Assembly: GCA_029582265.1 (NCBI GenBank)
Contig: CM055819.1
Location: 43,843,048-43,907,047 of the forward strand
From: Zoroaster sp. YZ-2022
Taxonomy: Eukaryota; Echinodermata; Asteroidea; Forcipulatida; Zoroasteridae
DNA length: 64,000 nucleotides
Direction: 5' to 3'
Below are positions 33,250 through 45,196 of this stretch, piece after piece. The position numbers were made by a program, and so were the translations under genes. The notes under the pieces were generated by a model. It worked only from the letters and a program-made list of their open reading frames with translations. It was not told the origin of the DNA and ran no database searches. Each line of letters begins with the position of its first letter. Position 1 is the first letter of the stretch.

Positions 33250-34258
33250 TTTGAAGAGAGTAATAAATATATTGAAAAAGACACTATGTGTACTGCTGTC
33301 ATAACTTACACCTTTAAAGTTTGAGTACTTCTGTCAAAGGCTGTCATACCCCTTTAAAACACCGCCTACTGCCTTTAACGTTAACGTTGAGTGTGCACAG
33401 ACTTCGTACACATATACTGCACACAGTATCCGTACACAAAATGCATAATACGTACTGTACGTAAAAATTGTATTGCGCGCGCTATTTGTGTTGCTGGTAC
33501 CCGCAATCAATGCATGATGTTGAAACAGGAAAACATTTTTATAATGGGAACCAATGAAAACAACGCGATCGTCTGAAACGAGTTTCATGGACACGGTGAA
33601 TGGTAAATTGTCACTTTTTAACTCACCGTTGCTATTAAAATACAAATGTCCCAGAGTTTAAACACTAATTTATGTTTGTAAAATATATTAAAGGCAACAG
33701 GAAAGGCATACGATGTTTTAATGAATGCTTCGTTTATTAATAATTCATTTTTTTCTACACCGATGTTTTTCGGAATAAATTACGAATCAAGTTTGAAAAT
33801 GCAACACTAAAATTACAATTTAACAATCTTAATTCGTTTTTTCAATTTTTTATTGACTAAAAACAATATCTTTTTTCTAAATAATTTTGAATCAATTAAA
33901 AAAAAAAAAATTAAACTCGCATCACCTCATCAAATTTGTTTTTTAAATGTTGACGTCATCAAACATCAAAAAAAAATTCTGAGTAGCGTCTTGCGCCGAT
34001 GTAGTAGGGGAAAAACAAACTATGACGTCATCAACATCTCACACAACACACCATCCCTTTTTTTAGTCTTATAACAGTCACACCCCTACTACTACCCAAC
34101 AAATTTATTTAAAACAAATCATTTTTTTGGTACTTGGTCCAGGACCGGCATCTGACATACTACTTGAGCTTATAATGTATTTTAAGCAAGATTTATCCAT
34201 GAAGTGTTTCTTACCATTCGTTGTTTGTGGAATGTTATAATAACGCGTTATTTTACAG
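33250..34258. other. Region between the RAG1-like and CUB/LDLa genes, no gene seen
   Basis: It lies upstream of the RAG1-like start and of the first CUB exon, so it may hold promoters for both strands. No TATA box or other element could be assigned with confidence. Poly-A and poly-T runs are frequent. Confidence 0.4.
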
Positions 34259-34610
34259 GAGACATTTGTGGTCAAACCAACATCAACATAACCAGTTCCC
34301 TTCACTCTTGACATACCTGATTACTGGGTCTTTGAATGCCGTTGGTTTATCACAAATCCTTTGGAAACATTCATATACATAGATGTTGTCCGTGTCAGTA
34401 TATCAGCGTATCAGGAGTTATCATTTGAGCGGGTGATTGGTAGTAATCGTAACGAGACAACTCTTATATATGAATACACGTTGGACACGACACTGCCGAA
34501 CGGAACGTCCTTCTACTTCAGTGGGAACAACATTACAATATCATTTTCATCCTGCCGGTATGTCAGAAGTGCGCCCTCATTGATGGTAATCTTACGATAT
34601 GAGGATGATG
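34259..34610 (+). CDS. CUB-domain exon (first of the locus), one frameshift
   Basis: The acceptor TTTTACAG precedes GDICGQTNINITSS. A one-base shift near 34312 moves to a frame reading PDYWVFECRWFITNPLETFI, then SISAYQELSFERVIG, ending SAPSLMVILRYEDDG. The pattern (Cys, CxW, alternating beta strands) is a CUB domain, an extracellular binding module. Length 352 is one base over a multiple of three, fitting a single insertion in a phase 1-1 exon. Either a mutation or a sequencing error would explain it. Confidence 0.7.
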
Positions 34611-35041
34611 GTGGTAATAAGTGGATCATAATGTCATCCAGATCATAACGTTACATCAACAATTGTCACCGAATCATAATGGAAAACTTAAAGTGGTTCA
34701 TTATGTAATCCAGACCTATTATCAAACAGGTCTAATGGATATTATATATATATTACCCAGAATAATCGGCTCACAATGTTATCCAGACCAAAAGTGGCTG
34801 TTATCATTACGACATCCCTAAACTGACCATAATGTATTTTTATCAAGCATAAGCATATTATTTAAAAAGTACACTGTTATTATTACTGTTACCCAGCAGA
34901 AATACAGTTAGATACATAAATGTATGATACTATAAATTTACAAATCATATCACAATTTGAAATACAGGACTAACCGTCATGAAAAGTGAATTAAATAAAA
35001 TCACAAGGAAACTGTTTATTATGTGAACGAAGAAAAATGTA

Positions 35042-35101
35042 CTTAAGCAGGATTTGAACCAGTTACCGTATTGGAACTCTACCAACTGAGCTATCTAATC
35101 C
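35042..35101 (-). repeat. tRNA-like SINE head or tRNA pseudogene
   Basis: The minus strand has box A-like TAGCTCAGTTGGTAGAG and box B-like GGTTCAAATCC at tRNA spacing, but the anticodon arm is degenerate. Not a functional tRNA. Confidence 0.55.
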
Positions 35102-35181
35102 GAGCCTTATTGGTCATTCTCAACATTTATTTTAAAAAATACAAAGATTGCCTTGACATGCTATAAACCTTTGCTTTTTAG

Positions 35182-35295
35182 GTGTGTGTAATGTTGAGCA
35201 GATACTCTGTAAGCCGTATAGAAAGTGTCTACCAATAAGAGTTGCTTGCAATTATGTTGTGGATTGCCCAGATTACACGGATGAAATAAACTGTG
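35182..35295 (+). CDS. LDL-receptor class A exon
   Basis: One phase 1-1 exon of 114 bases encoding a six-Cys LDLa module: VCNVEQILC, KCLPIRVAC, then the calcium-site DCPDYTDEINC. LDLa modules fold around calcium and bind ligands outside the cell. It follows the first CUB exon and has a clean GTGAGC donor. Confidence 0.85.
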
Positions 35296-35374
35296 GTGAG
35301 CGTTAACATTTATGTGGAAGTTGTTGTGTACTTAATAATTTTAGTTATATTCTACAATTCTCTCAATAATATAC

Positions 35375-36812
35375 TTGTTTTGAGAGTCTCCTCTAGACAC
35401 GTTTGCTTTATGAGGACCTTCACCACCTATAATCACTCTCGTCTGAGTTCTTTACCGATACATGGTTTTTTATGTTGTATTGATTGACGAGCTTGCTTTG
35501 AGAGTCTCCTCTAGACAAGCTTGCTTTATAGAGACCTGCATCAACTATAATCACTCTTGTCTGAGTTCTTTACAGATACATGTTTTTGTATGTTGTATTG
35601 ATTGACAAGCTTGCTTTAAGTTGCTTTATAGAAACCTGCACCAGCTATAATCACTCTTGTCTGAGTTTTTTTTACTGATACATGTTTTTGTATGTTGTAT
35701 TGATTAACGAGCTTGCTTTATGGAGACCTGCACCAACTATAATCACTCTCATCTGAGTTCTTTACAGATACATGTTTTTGTATGTTGTATTGATTGACAA
35801 GCTTGCTTTATAGAGACCTCCACCAACTATAATCACTCTTGTCTGAGTTCTTTACAGATACATGTTTTTGTATGTTGTGTTGGTTGACAAGCTTGCTTTA
35901 TGGAGACCTCCACCAACTATAATCACTCTTGTCTGAGTTCTTTACAGATACATGTTTTTGTATGTTGTATTGATTGACAAGCTTGCTTTAAGTTGCTTTA
36001 TAGAAACCTGCACCAGCTATAATCACTCTTGTCTGAGTTTTTTTTACTGATACATGTTTTTGTATGTTGTATTGATTAACGAGCTTGCTTTATGGAGACC
36101 TGCACCAACTATAATCACTCTCATCTGAGTTCTTTACAGATACATGTTTTTGTATGTTGTATTGATTGACAAGCTTGCTTTATAGAGACCTCCACCAACT
36201 ATAATCACTCTTGTCTGAGTTCTTTACAGATACATGTTTTTGTATGTTGTGTTGGTTGACAAGCTTGCTTTATGGAGACCTCCACCAACTATAATCACTC
36301 TTGTCTGAGTTCTTTACAGATACATGTTTTTGTATGTTGTATTGATTGACAAGCTTGCTTTCAGTTGTTTTATAGAAACCTGCACCAGCTATAATCACTC
36401 TTGTCTGAGTTTTTTTTACTGATACATGTTTTTTGTATGTTGTATTGATTAACGAGCTTGCTTTATGGAGACCTGCACCAACTATAATCACTCTCATCTG
36501 AGTTCTTTACAGATACATGTTTTTGTATGTTGTATTGATTGACAAGCTTGCTTTATAGAGACCTCCACCAACTATAATCACTCTTGTCTGAGTTCTTTAC
36601 AGATACATGTTTTTGTATGTTGTGTTGGTTGACAAGCTTGCTTTATGGAGACCTCCACCAACTATAATCACTCTTGTCTGAGTTCTTTACAGATACATGT
36701 TTTGTATGTTGTATTGATTGACAAGCTTGCTTTATAGAGACCTGCACCAACTATAATCACTCGTCTGAGTTCTTTACAGATACATGTTTTTGTATGTTGT
36801 ATTGGTTGAGTG
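35375..36812. repeat. 90-bp tandem satellite with a 372-bp higher-order period
   Basis: About 16 monomers of 90-100 bp share CTATAATCACTCTTGTCTGA and ACATGTTTTTGTATGTTGTA. A variant monomer (CCAGCTATAATC, then a T8 run) recurs at 35641, 36013 and 36385, exactly 372 bp apart, so groups of four monomers (92, 90, 90, 100 bp) have been copied as units. It lies in an intron of the CUB/LDLa locus. Confidence 0.9.
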
Positions 36813-36862
36813 GAAAATAATATAAACCGAACTGAACTTCCATTGGAAACACATTATATTTA

Positions 36863-36918
36863 CCTCCTTCTCCTTCTCCTTCTCCTTCTCCTTCTCCTTC
36901 TCCTTCTCCTTCTCCTTC
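36863..36918. repeat. (CTCCTT)n microsatellite
   Basis: About nine perfect six-base units, producing a poly-Leu frame on the plus strand. Confidence 0.95.
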
Positions 36919-37040
36919 TTATCGGTTGTCTACAAAAAACACATACTTGCAAACTTCACATGAACTTGAAACTGAGCATATACTTAAAAACATGAGTTGT
37001 GACGTCATGATGAGGTCATCAGATATCGAATTGCGATAAA

Positions 37041-37500
37041 TCAAAGTTTAATATTTAAAAACATCATATCGCAACAACCACAAGAGGTAAATTCACAATT
37101 TTCGCACCATTGCACAGATCGTTAATTGTCGAAAAATATGTACACAAAGGTGACCCCAATTTGACCTTACTTCTTGTCCAAACCGGAAGTCAAAGTTTAA
37201 TATTTAAAACAATCATATCTCAACAACCACGAGAGATAAATTCACAGTTTTTGCACCATTGTACAGATTGTTAATTGTCAAAAATATTTACAAAAAGGTG
37301 ACCCCAATTTGACCTTTACTTCCTGTCTAAATCGGAATTCAAAGTTTAATATTTAACAAAATCATATCTCAACAACCACAAAGGGTAAATTCACAATCTT
37401 TCCACGATTGTATAGATTGTTAATTGTCAAAAAATATTTACACAAAGGTGACCCCAATTTGACCTTTACTTCCTGTCCAAACCGGAAGTCAAACTTTAAT
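37041..37500. repeat. 149-bp tandem repeat, three copies
   Basis: Copies start at TCAAAGTTTAATATTTAA (about 37041, 37190, 37339; a fourth starts at 37489) and share CAACAACCAC, TTAATTGTC, GGTGACCCCAATTTGACC. An inverted, diverged single copy lies at 12915-13085. Confidence 0.85.
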
Positions 37501-37850
37501 ATTAAAAACATATTTTCAAAACCGTATTTTTTACGTAAACCGTAAAAAATTATAATCATGTACTCTTTAATATGTAAAAAAATATAATAATGCAAAGTTT
37601 CTTTAAAAAACATTCTGACGTCATCTTCACTGCCCTGACAAAACCGAACACCTATGTGTTTGTAATATAACAAACACTTCCGTCTAGTTTGTTGTTGTGG
37701 TTTGTGTGTGATATGGACACATTTTCGAAACGTTACAATTTACAGTAACGTTTCAAGAACTATAATGATAAATGGCTCACCTTTTACCAGTGTTATCTTA
37801 ACGTTCTGTTAATAATGAAGCTGTGTTACTTCCTCTGATTTGTTGCCCAG

Positions 37851-38293
37851 ACATGTGCGGTACTTCAAATAATCATCTGCAATTTGGAGAAGCGCTTACA
37901 ATTCTGGGTGAAATTACCCGACAACCAGACGGAAATCGCATGTCTCACTTTGCCGTGTATTCGGGAACGTCAGCATCGTTTCCGAATACAAATTCTCTTT
38001 AATCGATCACCGACATCGTGGGCATTTCGTGTGTGTTTGGAAATTCACTGAGCCACCAGGAAGTCGAATCCGAATAGAGATTATCGAATTTTCCAGTTCT
38101 TATTATATTTTGAAAGTTGGAAATGGGCTCGATCCTACTGACGGAGAGCCGATTGCAGTATTGGACGAGGATTTGCTGTACGCGATGGAGGTGTTGTCTG
38201 TTGATTCGGGAGTCTGGATAGTGCTGGAATCGAACTGGCCGTATAGATTATTCAATAGACTACGAATGGTATTGACGGTTTATAACATGACTG
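37851..38293 (+). CDS. CUB exon 1 of the amplified module, one-base deletion
   Basis: Runs from acceptor TTGCCCAG to donor ACTG/GTAACT. It begins DMCGTSNNHLQFGEALTI and ends IVLESNWPYRLFNRLRMVLT and VYNMTG. Its 443 bases against 444 in intact copies, plus a TAA created near 38000, show a single-base deletion relative to its sisters. Unlike later modules it is not followed by LDLa exons before the next CUB. Confidence 0.8.
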
Positions 38294-39093
38294 GTAACTT
38301 CATTTCAAAACAGTATATGTAAAACTCCATCGGACTTGTATTATATTATGCTTATTTTATTGACAATTGTACATAACTGCTTTACAGCTGAATTACAACA
38401 ATACTGCAGTTAAATGGAATCATAATTTTTTAACTTAAACCCTGAAAATAATGAATGTTATTAAAAGAAAAAAACAATTGAGTTGTTTATATTGCAGATA
38501 ATCCATTGTGTTCAAAGAAATTATTTGAAAATCTTAACTATCTTAACTAAATACTAAATATGTATAAAATGAGAACACCTTGGAGACTGGGACAATTTTA
38601 CAATCATTTTATTCAAAGAACACTCAGTCAATATCATAATTAAGCAAATCAAAGGGTCAACCCACTATAAACAAAATGAAATGTAAACATTGCCGTGGCA
38701 AAACAAAACACTTAATACGCCAATGTAAACTAGAGACACTGGCCATATCTATGTAAGGTATATGGACAGGCTGCGGGTGTACTCTGCTCAATATATTTCA
38801 TTGATCGGAGTAGGCGTGGTACGACATAAATGTGTTTTACCTGATACAAATTATGTTTGTCTTTCCTCTATCCCTCTATCTCACCTAACCATCTCTCTTT
38901 GTTCCCCCTCTTCTGCATCCGTCTGCAATTTTGTTGTTGTTGTGGTTTGTCTGTGATGGGCACATTTTCCAAGCATCACTTTTTTCACAATAAAACCAAA
39001 TTATTACATGATAAATGTATCACCTTTTAGCAGTGTTATCATAACGTTATGTGAATAATGAAGCTGTGTTACTTCCTCTGATTTGTTGCCCAG

Positions 39094-39404
39094 ACATGTG
39101 TGGTACTTCAAATAATCATCTGCGATTTGGAGAAGCACTTACAATTATGGGGGAAACTATCAGACAATCAGACGGAAATGTCATGTCTCACTTTTGTTTT
39201 TGGGGACGTCAGCATCATTTCCGAATACTGATGTCTTTTTAGTCGACCAGCGATATCCTAGGGATTTCGTGTGTCCTTGGAAATTCACTGAGCCGCCGGG
39301 GAGTCGAATTCGAATTGACATTCTTGAATTTTCCAGTTATGATAATATTTTAAAAGTTGGAAATGGAGTCAATCCTACTGACGGAGAGCCGATTGCAGTA
39401 TTGA
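39094..39404 (+). pseudogene. CUB exon 2, frameshifted and truncated
   Basis: Starts like its sisters (DMCGTSNNHLRFGEALTI), with a frameshift around 39190. A second frame reads PWKFTEPPGSRIRIDILEFS to GEPIAVL, and homology stops at about 39404. The donor end is replaced by a LINE fragment. Nonfunctional. Confidence 0.8.
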
Positions 39405-39700
39405 ACCATCTTGAAGAAGATTTTTGTCCACGCCAAGACGTCATACTTTAAATTCTCTGCATTTGTCTATACAAAGCCATCCAGTAAATTTTATCTAGTT
39501 CCAATCCTGTGAAGACGTTGACTGTTATTTCTAAGTCCATTTGTATCCCGCCTTTTTTGCTCTTGTTGTCGTTAAAGTGAAGTCTTTGATGTATGAGTGT
39601 TTAGGCATTCGGGCGATGTGGCTGAGGTACTTTTGCTGTTGGCGACCAGTGTATATAGTTTCGATTTTTGTGATCTTTCGAAGGTCGTTATTGGTTCACA
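39405..39700 (-). mobile_element. LINE reverse transcriptase C-terminal fragment
   Basis: On the minus strand one frame reads LRKITKIETIYTGRQQQKYL then SHIARMPKHS, the pattern of LINE RT C-termini (RQ-x-KYL-x-HI-x-RMP). It replaces the 3' end of CUB exon 2. Boundaries are approximate. Confidence 0.5.
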
Positions 39701-39939
39701 ATATATTCTTAAATGACGATTGCCCAATGACGGTTAGCCGGCTAGAATCCTATATAGCAGCGGGTTCCATGATATTTATATATCAATTTACAGTCAGAAT
39801 TTTACAAACAGGTACCGTATTAGAGCTTACAATTAGAGCATCGATTCACAATATATTTTTTCTGTATTATTTCTTTTCACTCCATTATCTAAATGGCTTT
39901 AATTATATATATATTTTTTTTTCTTGATCATTATTTAAG

Positions 39940-40050
39940 AGTGTGATGACGATCAGTTTGTATGCCCATCTGGTCTTCGATGCCTTAATACATCGTCTAT
40001 CTGTGACGGCCGACTGGACTGCGATGCTTACGAAGATGAATTAGGGTGTG
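39940..40050 (+). CDS. LDLa exon A, module 2
   Basis: 111 bases, phase 1-1. ECDDDQFVCPSGLRCL, then CDGRLDCDAYEDELGC: six Cys and the calcium-binding acidic cluster. It follows the truncated CUB 2. Confidence 0.9.
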
Positions 40051-40243
40051 GTAAGGAAAGCTACAGGAGTGATCCGTATTCTCTAAAATATTCGAAATTA
40101 TCCTTCGGAGGTGGGCACTATTTGTAATAGCTAGTCATGTTTGTTTTTATCAGCGAAGACTTTACAGACCCAGACTGAGTGTTTTAATGATCATATCTGT
40201 CTCTTTCTCGGTCTAAAACACAGGACATTTTTGTGTTTCTTAG

Positions 40244-40354
40244 GTGGGTGTGGTGAACACTATTACGCATGCGCATCGGGAGACTGTATCCCAAGGTACC
40301 AACTATGTAACGGGAAAATTGATTGTGTGGACTTAACGGACGAGTTTTTGTGCG
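40244..40354 (+). CDS. LDLa exon B, module 2
   Basis: 111 bases, phase 1-1. [20 protein letters not shown], then NGKIDCVDLTDEFLC. A complete LDLa with a GTTAGT donor. Confidence 0.9.
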
Positions 40355-40991
40355 GTTAGTATCAAAGAAGGTTTTGTTTGTGTGAAAATGTGTTCAGGTT
40401 AAACATTAGACTTAATGTCAGACATTATGCTACTACATAAATGCAGCTTACTGGTTTGTATTTCTTGAATATCCTTAAAAAAAGAAATATGTAAACCAGC
40501 AAAAAGAAGTTAATTTGAATTAGTTACATCATTGCATTTTATTCAAAGGTCTCTTAGTCAATAACAAATCAATGGGTCAACCCACTTAAAAAATGTTTTT
40601 AAGTGGGTTGACCATTTAATGATGTCTAAAATTTACAGTGGCAAAACAAAACAATTGAGTACCACTCAATTTATTTCATTGATTTGAGTAGGAGAGGACA
40701 CGTCGTAAAATGTGTTTTACCTGATACAAATTATGTTTGCCTGATCCCTCTATCTATACTAACCATCTCTCTTCATCTCCCTCATCTTCTGCTTTTGCCT
40801 GCAGTTTTGTTGTTATTGTGGTTTGTGTGCAATGGACATATTTTCCAATCAATTTGCAGTAATGTTTCAAGAACAATTTCTCAATAAAACCACATTATTA
40901 CACGATAAATGTATTACCTTTTATCAATATTATCTAAACGGTATGTTGATAATGAATGAAGCTGTGTTACTTCGTCTGATTTGTTGTCCAG

Positions 40992-41429
40992 ACATGTGCG
41001 GTACTTCAAATAATCATCTGCGATTTGGAGAAGCACTTACACTTCTAGGGGAAGATACCTTACAACCAGACGGAAATCGTATAACTTACTTTGCCGTTTA
41101 TTCGGGAACGTCAGCATCGTTTCCGAATACTAATGTCTCTGTAATGGGGCACCCGAATACTGCAAATTTTTAGTGTGTTTGGAAATTCACTGAGCCGCCA
41201 GGAAGTCGAATCCGAATAGAGATTATCGATTTTTCCGGCTATATTTTGAAAGTTGGAAATTGTGTCGATCCTACTTACGGAGAGCCGATTGCAGTATTGG
41301 AAGAAGATTTGCTGTACGCGATGGAGGTATTGTCTGTTGATTCGGGAGTCTGGATAGTGCTGGAATCGAAGTGGTCGTATGGATCATTGTCTAGACTAAG
41401 AATTGTGTTGACAGTTTATAAAATGACTG
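40992..41429 (+). CDS. CUB exon 3 with premature TAG
   Basis: 438 bases, phase 1-1, six bases shorter than its sisters in the FSSY-GYIL loop. The CUB start (DMCGTSNNHLRFGEALTL) and CVWKFTEPPGSRIRIEIIDF are intact. At about 41171 the codon that is GAG (Glu) in CUB 4 is TAG. A single substitution therefore truncates any protein including this exon, unless the exon is skipped; skipping a phase 1-1 exon keeps frame. Confidence 0.85.
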
Positions 41430-41509
41430 GTAGGTTCATTTCAAACATTATCTGTAAAAATCCATCGGACTTTATATTAATTGATTTAATTTTGCCCTAC
41501 ACCGACGTG

Positions 41510-41640
41510 TGTATAGCACTGTATACTCAGTGCTTTCCGAGTGTCTGTGGAAAAACTACACAGGCGACTCAGGCGGGATTCGAACCCACGACCTCCTGCT
41601 TACGAGTGCAGACGTCTTAACCTCTCGACCACCGAGCTTT
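41510..41640 (-). repeat. tRNA-derived SINE
   Basis: Minus strand: GTGGTCGAGAGGTTAAGACG (box A-like), an anticodon-like arm with CTCGTAA, and GTGGGTTCGAATCCCGC (box B plus T-arm). It lies just after CUB exon 3 and has an 8-base anticodon loop, so it is a SINE rather than a tRNA gene. Confidence 0.65.
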
Positions 41641-42033
41641 ATATTATTATATTATTATGTTATTCATGTTTTTATGTTATTGACTATTACACATAACTGC
41701 TTTACAGCTGAATTACAACAACATTACAGTTAAATGGCCGATGAAATTATAAATCTTTAACTTTATCTTTAAAATAAAGAAACGAACAACTGAGTTGTTT
41801 ATATTGCAGAGTTCCGTTAAAGGTTCGCTGAACTTGAGATCCATGGTGTTCAAAGAAATTACATGAAAACCTAAACGAAATATCTCTAAAATAAGAACGC
41901 TTTGGTGAATGGGTGAATTCTACACTCATTTATCCGTTATCAGAGTTATATCATAGGAGCTTTATTCGATAAAATACTTATGAATCTAAATGGCTTTAAT
42001 TGAAATTTTAGATTTTCTTGATCATAATTTAAG

Positions 42034-42144
42034 AGTGTGATGACGATCAGATTGTATGCCCATCTGGTCTTCAATGCCTTAATACATCGTCTATCTGTGA
42101 CGGCCGACGAGACTGCGACGCTTACGAGGATGAATTAGGGTGTG
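42034..42144 (+). CDS. LDLa exon A, module 3
   Basis: 111 bases, phase 1-1, nearly identical to the module 2 A exon (CDGRRDCDAYEDELGC). Complete six-Cys LDLa. Confidence 0.9.
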
Positions 42145-42345
42145 GTAAGGAAAACTATAGGAGTGATTAATTTTCTGTACAATCTGCAAATAATGGAGGC
42201 GGGCAATATTTATAATAGCCAGTCATTTAATATTTTTGATATTTTTTTTCATTAACGAAGACTTTAAAGACCCAGACTGAGTGTTTTAATGATCGTATCT
42301 GTCTATTTCTCGGTCTAAAACAAAGAGCATTTTTGTATTTCCAAG

Positions 42346-42456
42346 GTGAGTGTGGTGAACACCATTACGCATGCGCATCAGGAGACTGTATCCCAAGGTA
42401 CCAGCTATGTAACGGGCGGATAGACTGTGGGGACTTCTCAGACGAGGTTTTGTGCG
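42346..42456 (+). CDS. LDLa exon B, module 3
   Basis: 111 bases, phase 1-1: [20 protein letters not shown] then [15 protein letters not shown]. Complete LDLa. Confidence 0.9.
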
Positions 42457-43139
42457 GTTAGTATAAGGATCAAACTGGGACACCAAGGTTTGTTAGTGTC
42501 AAACTTTGTTCAGGTGTCATACATAGGCTATCAAATAAATGCAGCTTACTGGTTTATATTTCTTGAACATCATTTATAAAAAGGAAATGTGTAAACCAGC
42601 AAAGAGAAGTTAATTTAAATTAGTTACATCATTGCATTTTATTCAAAGGTCTTTCAGTCAATATCACAGTTATGCAAATGAAGGGTCAACCCACTGTAAA
42701 CAAGTCTAAAAATTGCAGTGGCAAAACAAAACACTTAGTACGCCAATGTAAACTGGAGACACTGACCATATCTATTTAAGATATGGACAGGCTGTGGGTG
42801 TACCACTCTATTTATTTCATTGATTTGAGTAGTCGTAACGAGGACACGTCGTAAATGTGTTTTACCTGATACAAATTATGTTTGCCTGATCCCTCTATCT
42901 ATACTAACCATCTCTCTTCATCTCCCCCATCTTCTGCTTTTGCCTGCAGTTTTGTTGTTATTGTGGTTTGTGTGCAATGAACATATTTTTCAAGCAATTT
43001 GCAGTAATTTTTCAAATACATTTTTCCCCCAATAAAACCACATTATTACACGATAAATGTATCACCTTTTAGCAGTATTATCTAAACGGTCTGTTGATAA
43101 TGAATGAAGCTGTGTTACTTCGTCTGATTTGTTGTCCAG

Positions 43140-43592
43140 ACATGTGCGGTACTTCAAATAATCATCTGCGATTTGGAGAAGCACTTACACTTGAAACACT
43201 TCTGAGGGAAACTACCCGACAACCAGACGGAAATCGCATAACTTACTTTGCCGTTTATTCGGGAACGTCAGCATCGTTTCCAAATACTAATGTCTCTTTA
43301 ATGGGGCATCCGAATACTGCGAATTTTGAGTGTGTTTGGAAATTCACTGAGCCGCCAGTAAGTCGAATCCGAATAGAGATTATCGATTTTTCCTCTTATG
43401 GTTATATTTTGAAAGTTGGAAATGGACTCGATCCTACTGACGGAGAGCTGATTGCAGTATTGGACGAGGATTTGCTGTACGCGATGGAGGTATTGTCTGT
43501 TGATTCGGGAGTCTGGATAGTGCTGGAATCGAAGTGGGGGTATGCAGCATTGTCTAGACTAAGAATTGTATTGACGGTTTATAACATGACTG
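43140..43592 (+). CDS. CUB exon 4, intact
   Basis: 453 bases, open throughout, phase 1-1. Starts DMCGTSNNHLRFGEALTL, with a three-codon duplication (ETL) not in sister copies; CVWKFTEPPVSRIRIEIID is central and it ends RIVLTVYNMTG. One of two full-length unbroken CUB copies in the array. Its extracellular location is inferred from the domain family. Confidence 0.9.
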
Positions 43593-44021
43593 GTAGGTTC
43601 ATTTCAAACATTATCTGTAAAAATCCATCGAACTTTATATTATTATATTATTTATGTTTTTATGTTATTGACTATTACACATAACTGCTTTACAGCTGAA
43701 TTACAACAACATTACAGTTAAATGGCCGATGAAATTATAAATTTTTAACTTTACCTTTAAAATAAGGAAACGAACAACTGAGTTGTTTATATTGCAGAGT
43801 TCCGTTAAAGGTTCGCTGAACTTGAGATCCATGGTGTTCAAAGAAATTACATGAAAACCTAAACGAAATATCTCTAAACTAAGAACGCTTTGGTGAATGG
43901 GTGAATTCTACACTCATTTATCCGTTATCAGAGTTATATCATAGGAGCTTTATTCGATAAAATACTTATGAATCTAAATGGCTTTAATTGAAATTTTAGA
44001 TTTTCTTGATCATAATTTAAG

Positions 44022-44132
44022 AGTGTGATGACGATCAGATTGTATGCCCATCTGGTCTTCAATGCCTTAATACATCGTCTATCTGTGACGGCCGACGAGA
44101 CTGCGACGCTTACGAGGATGAATTAGGCTGTG
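44022..44132 (+). CDS. LDLa exon A, module 4
   Basis: 111 bases, phase 1-1, same residues as module 3 A (SSICDGRRDCDAYEDELGC). Complete. Confidence 0.9.
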
Positions 44133-44368
44133 GTAAGGAAAACTACAAGAGTGATGAGTTGTATATAAAATCTTCCAAATTATCCCTCGGGGCGGGCAAT
44201 ATTTGTAATAGCCAGTCATCTAAATATTTTAGATGTTTTATTTATTTATTTTTATTTTTATTTTTATTTATTTTTATATTTTTTTTTTGATCAACGAAGA
44301 CTGAGTGTTTTAATGATCGTATCTGTCTCTTTCTCAGTCTAAAACAAACATGTTTTTTTTATTCCTAG

Positions 44369-44479
44369 GTGAGTGTAGTGATCACTATTATGCATGCGCA
44401 TCAGGAGACTGTATACCGAGATACCATCTATGTAACGGAGAGAAAGATTGTAAGGACTTCATGGACGAGTTTTTTTGCG
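44369..44479 (+). CDS. LDLa exon B, module 4
   Basis: 111 bases, phase 1-1: [20 protein letters not shown] then NGEKDCKDFMDEFFC. It has diverged from its sisters at the calcium loop but keeps all six Cys. Confidence 0.88.
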
Positions 44480-45196
44480 GTTAGTATAAGAATCAAACTG
44501 GAACCCAAGGTTTTGTTGGTGTCAAAGTTTGTTCAGGTTAAACATTAGACTTAATGTCAGACATAGGCTATCAAATAAATGCAGCTTACCCGTTTATATT
44601 TCTTGAATACCGTATGCTTTATAAAAAGGAAATGTATAAACCATCAAAGAGAAGTTAATTTGAATAAGCTACATCGTAGCATTTTATTCAAAGGTCTCTC
44701 AGTCAATATCATAATTATCCAAATCGATGGGTCACCTCACTTTATAAAAAAAATGAACTCTAAAAATTGCAATGGCAAAACAAAACACTTAGTACGCCAA
44801 TGTAAACTGGAGACACTGATATACATATCTATTTAATTATGGGCAGGCTGTCACTGTGGGTGTGCCACTCAATTTATTTCATTGATTGAAATAGGTGTAA
44901 TGAGGACACGCCGTAAATACGTTTTACCAAATACAATTATGTTTACCTTTCCTCTCTTCCTCTATCTCACCTAACCATCTCTCTTCGTCACCCTTCTTCT
45001 GCATCTGTCTACAATTGTGTTGTTCATTGTTGCGCACATTTTCTAAGCATCCATAATTTGTAATAACGTTTGGAGAACACTTTTTTCTCTCGATAAAACC
45101 ACATTATTACATGATAAATGTATCACCTTTTAGCAGTGTTATCTTAACGTTCTGTGAATAATGAAGCTGTGTTACTTCCTCTGATTTGTTGCCCAG

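Noticed and set aside
26105..34580. Shared 15-base AGTGCGCCCTCATT word at about 26,117 and 34,567
   Set aside because: Too short to call a repeat; the surrounding sequences do not match.
35042..35101. Functional tRNA gene
   Set aside because: Boxes A and B are present but the anticodon arm does not fold properly; SINE or pseudogene.
35375..36812. CRISPR-like direct repeats
   Set aside because: Monomers are adjacent with no unique spacers, and the genome is eukaryotic; it is a satellite.
41510..41640. Functional tRNA gene
   Set aside because: The anticodon loop has 8 bases and the D-arm is degenerate; tRNA-derived SINE is more likely.
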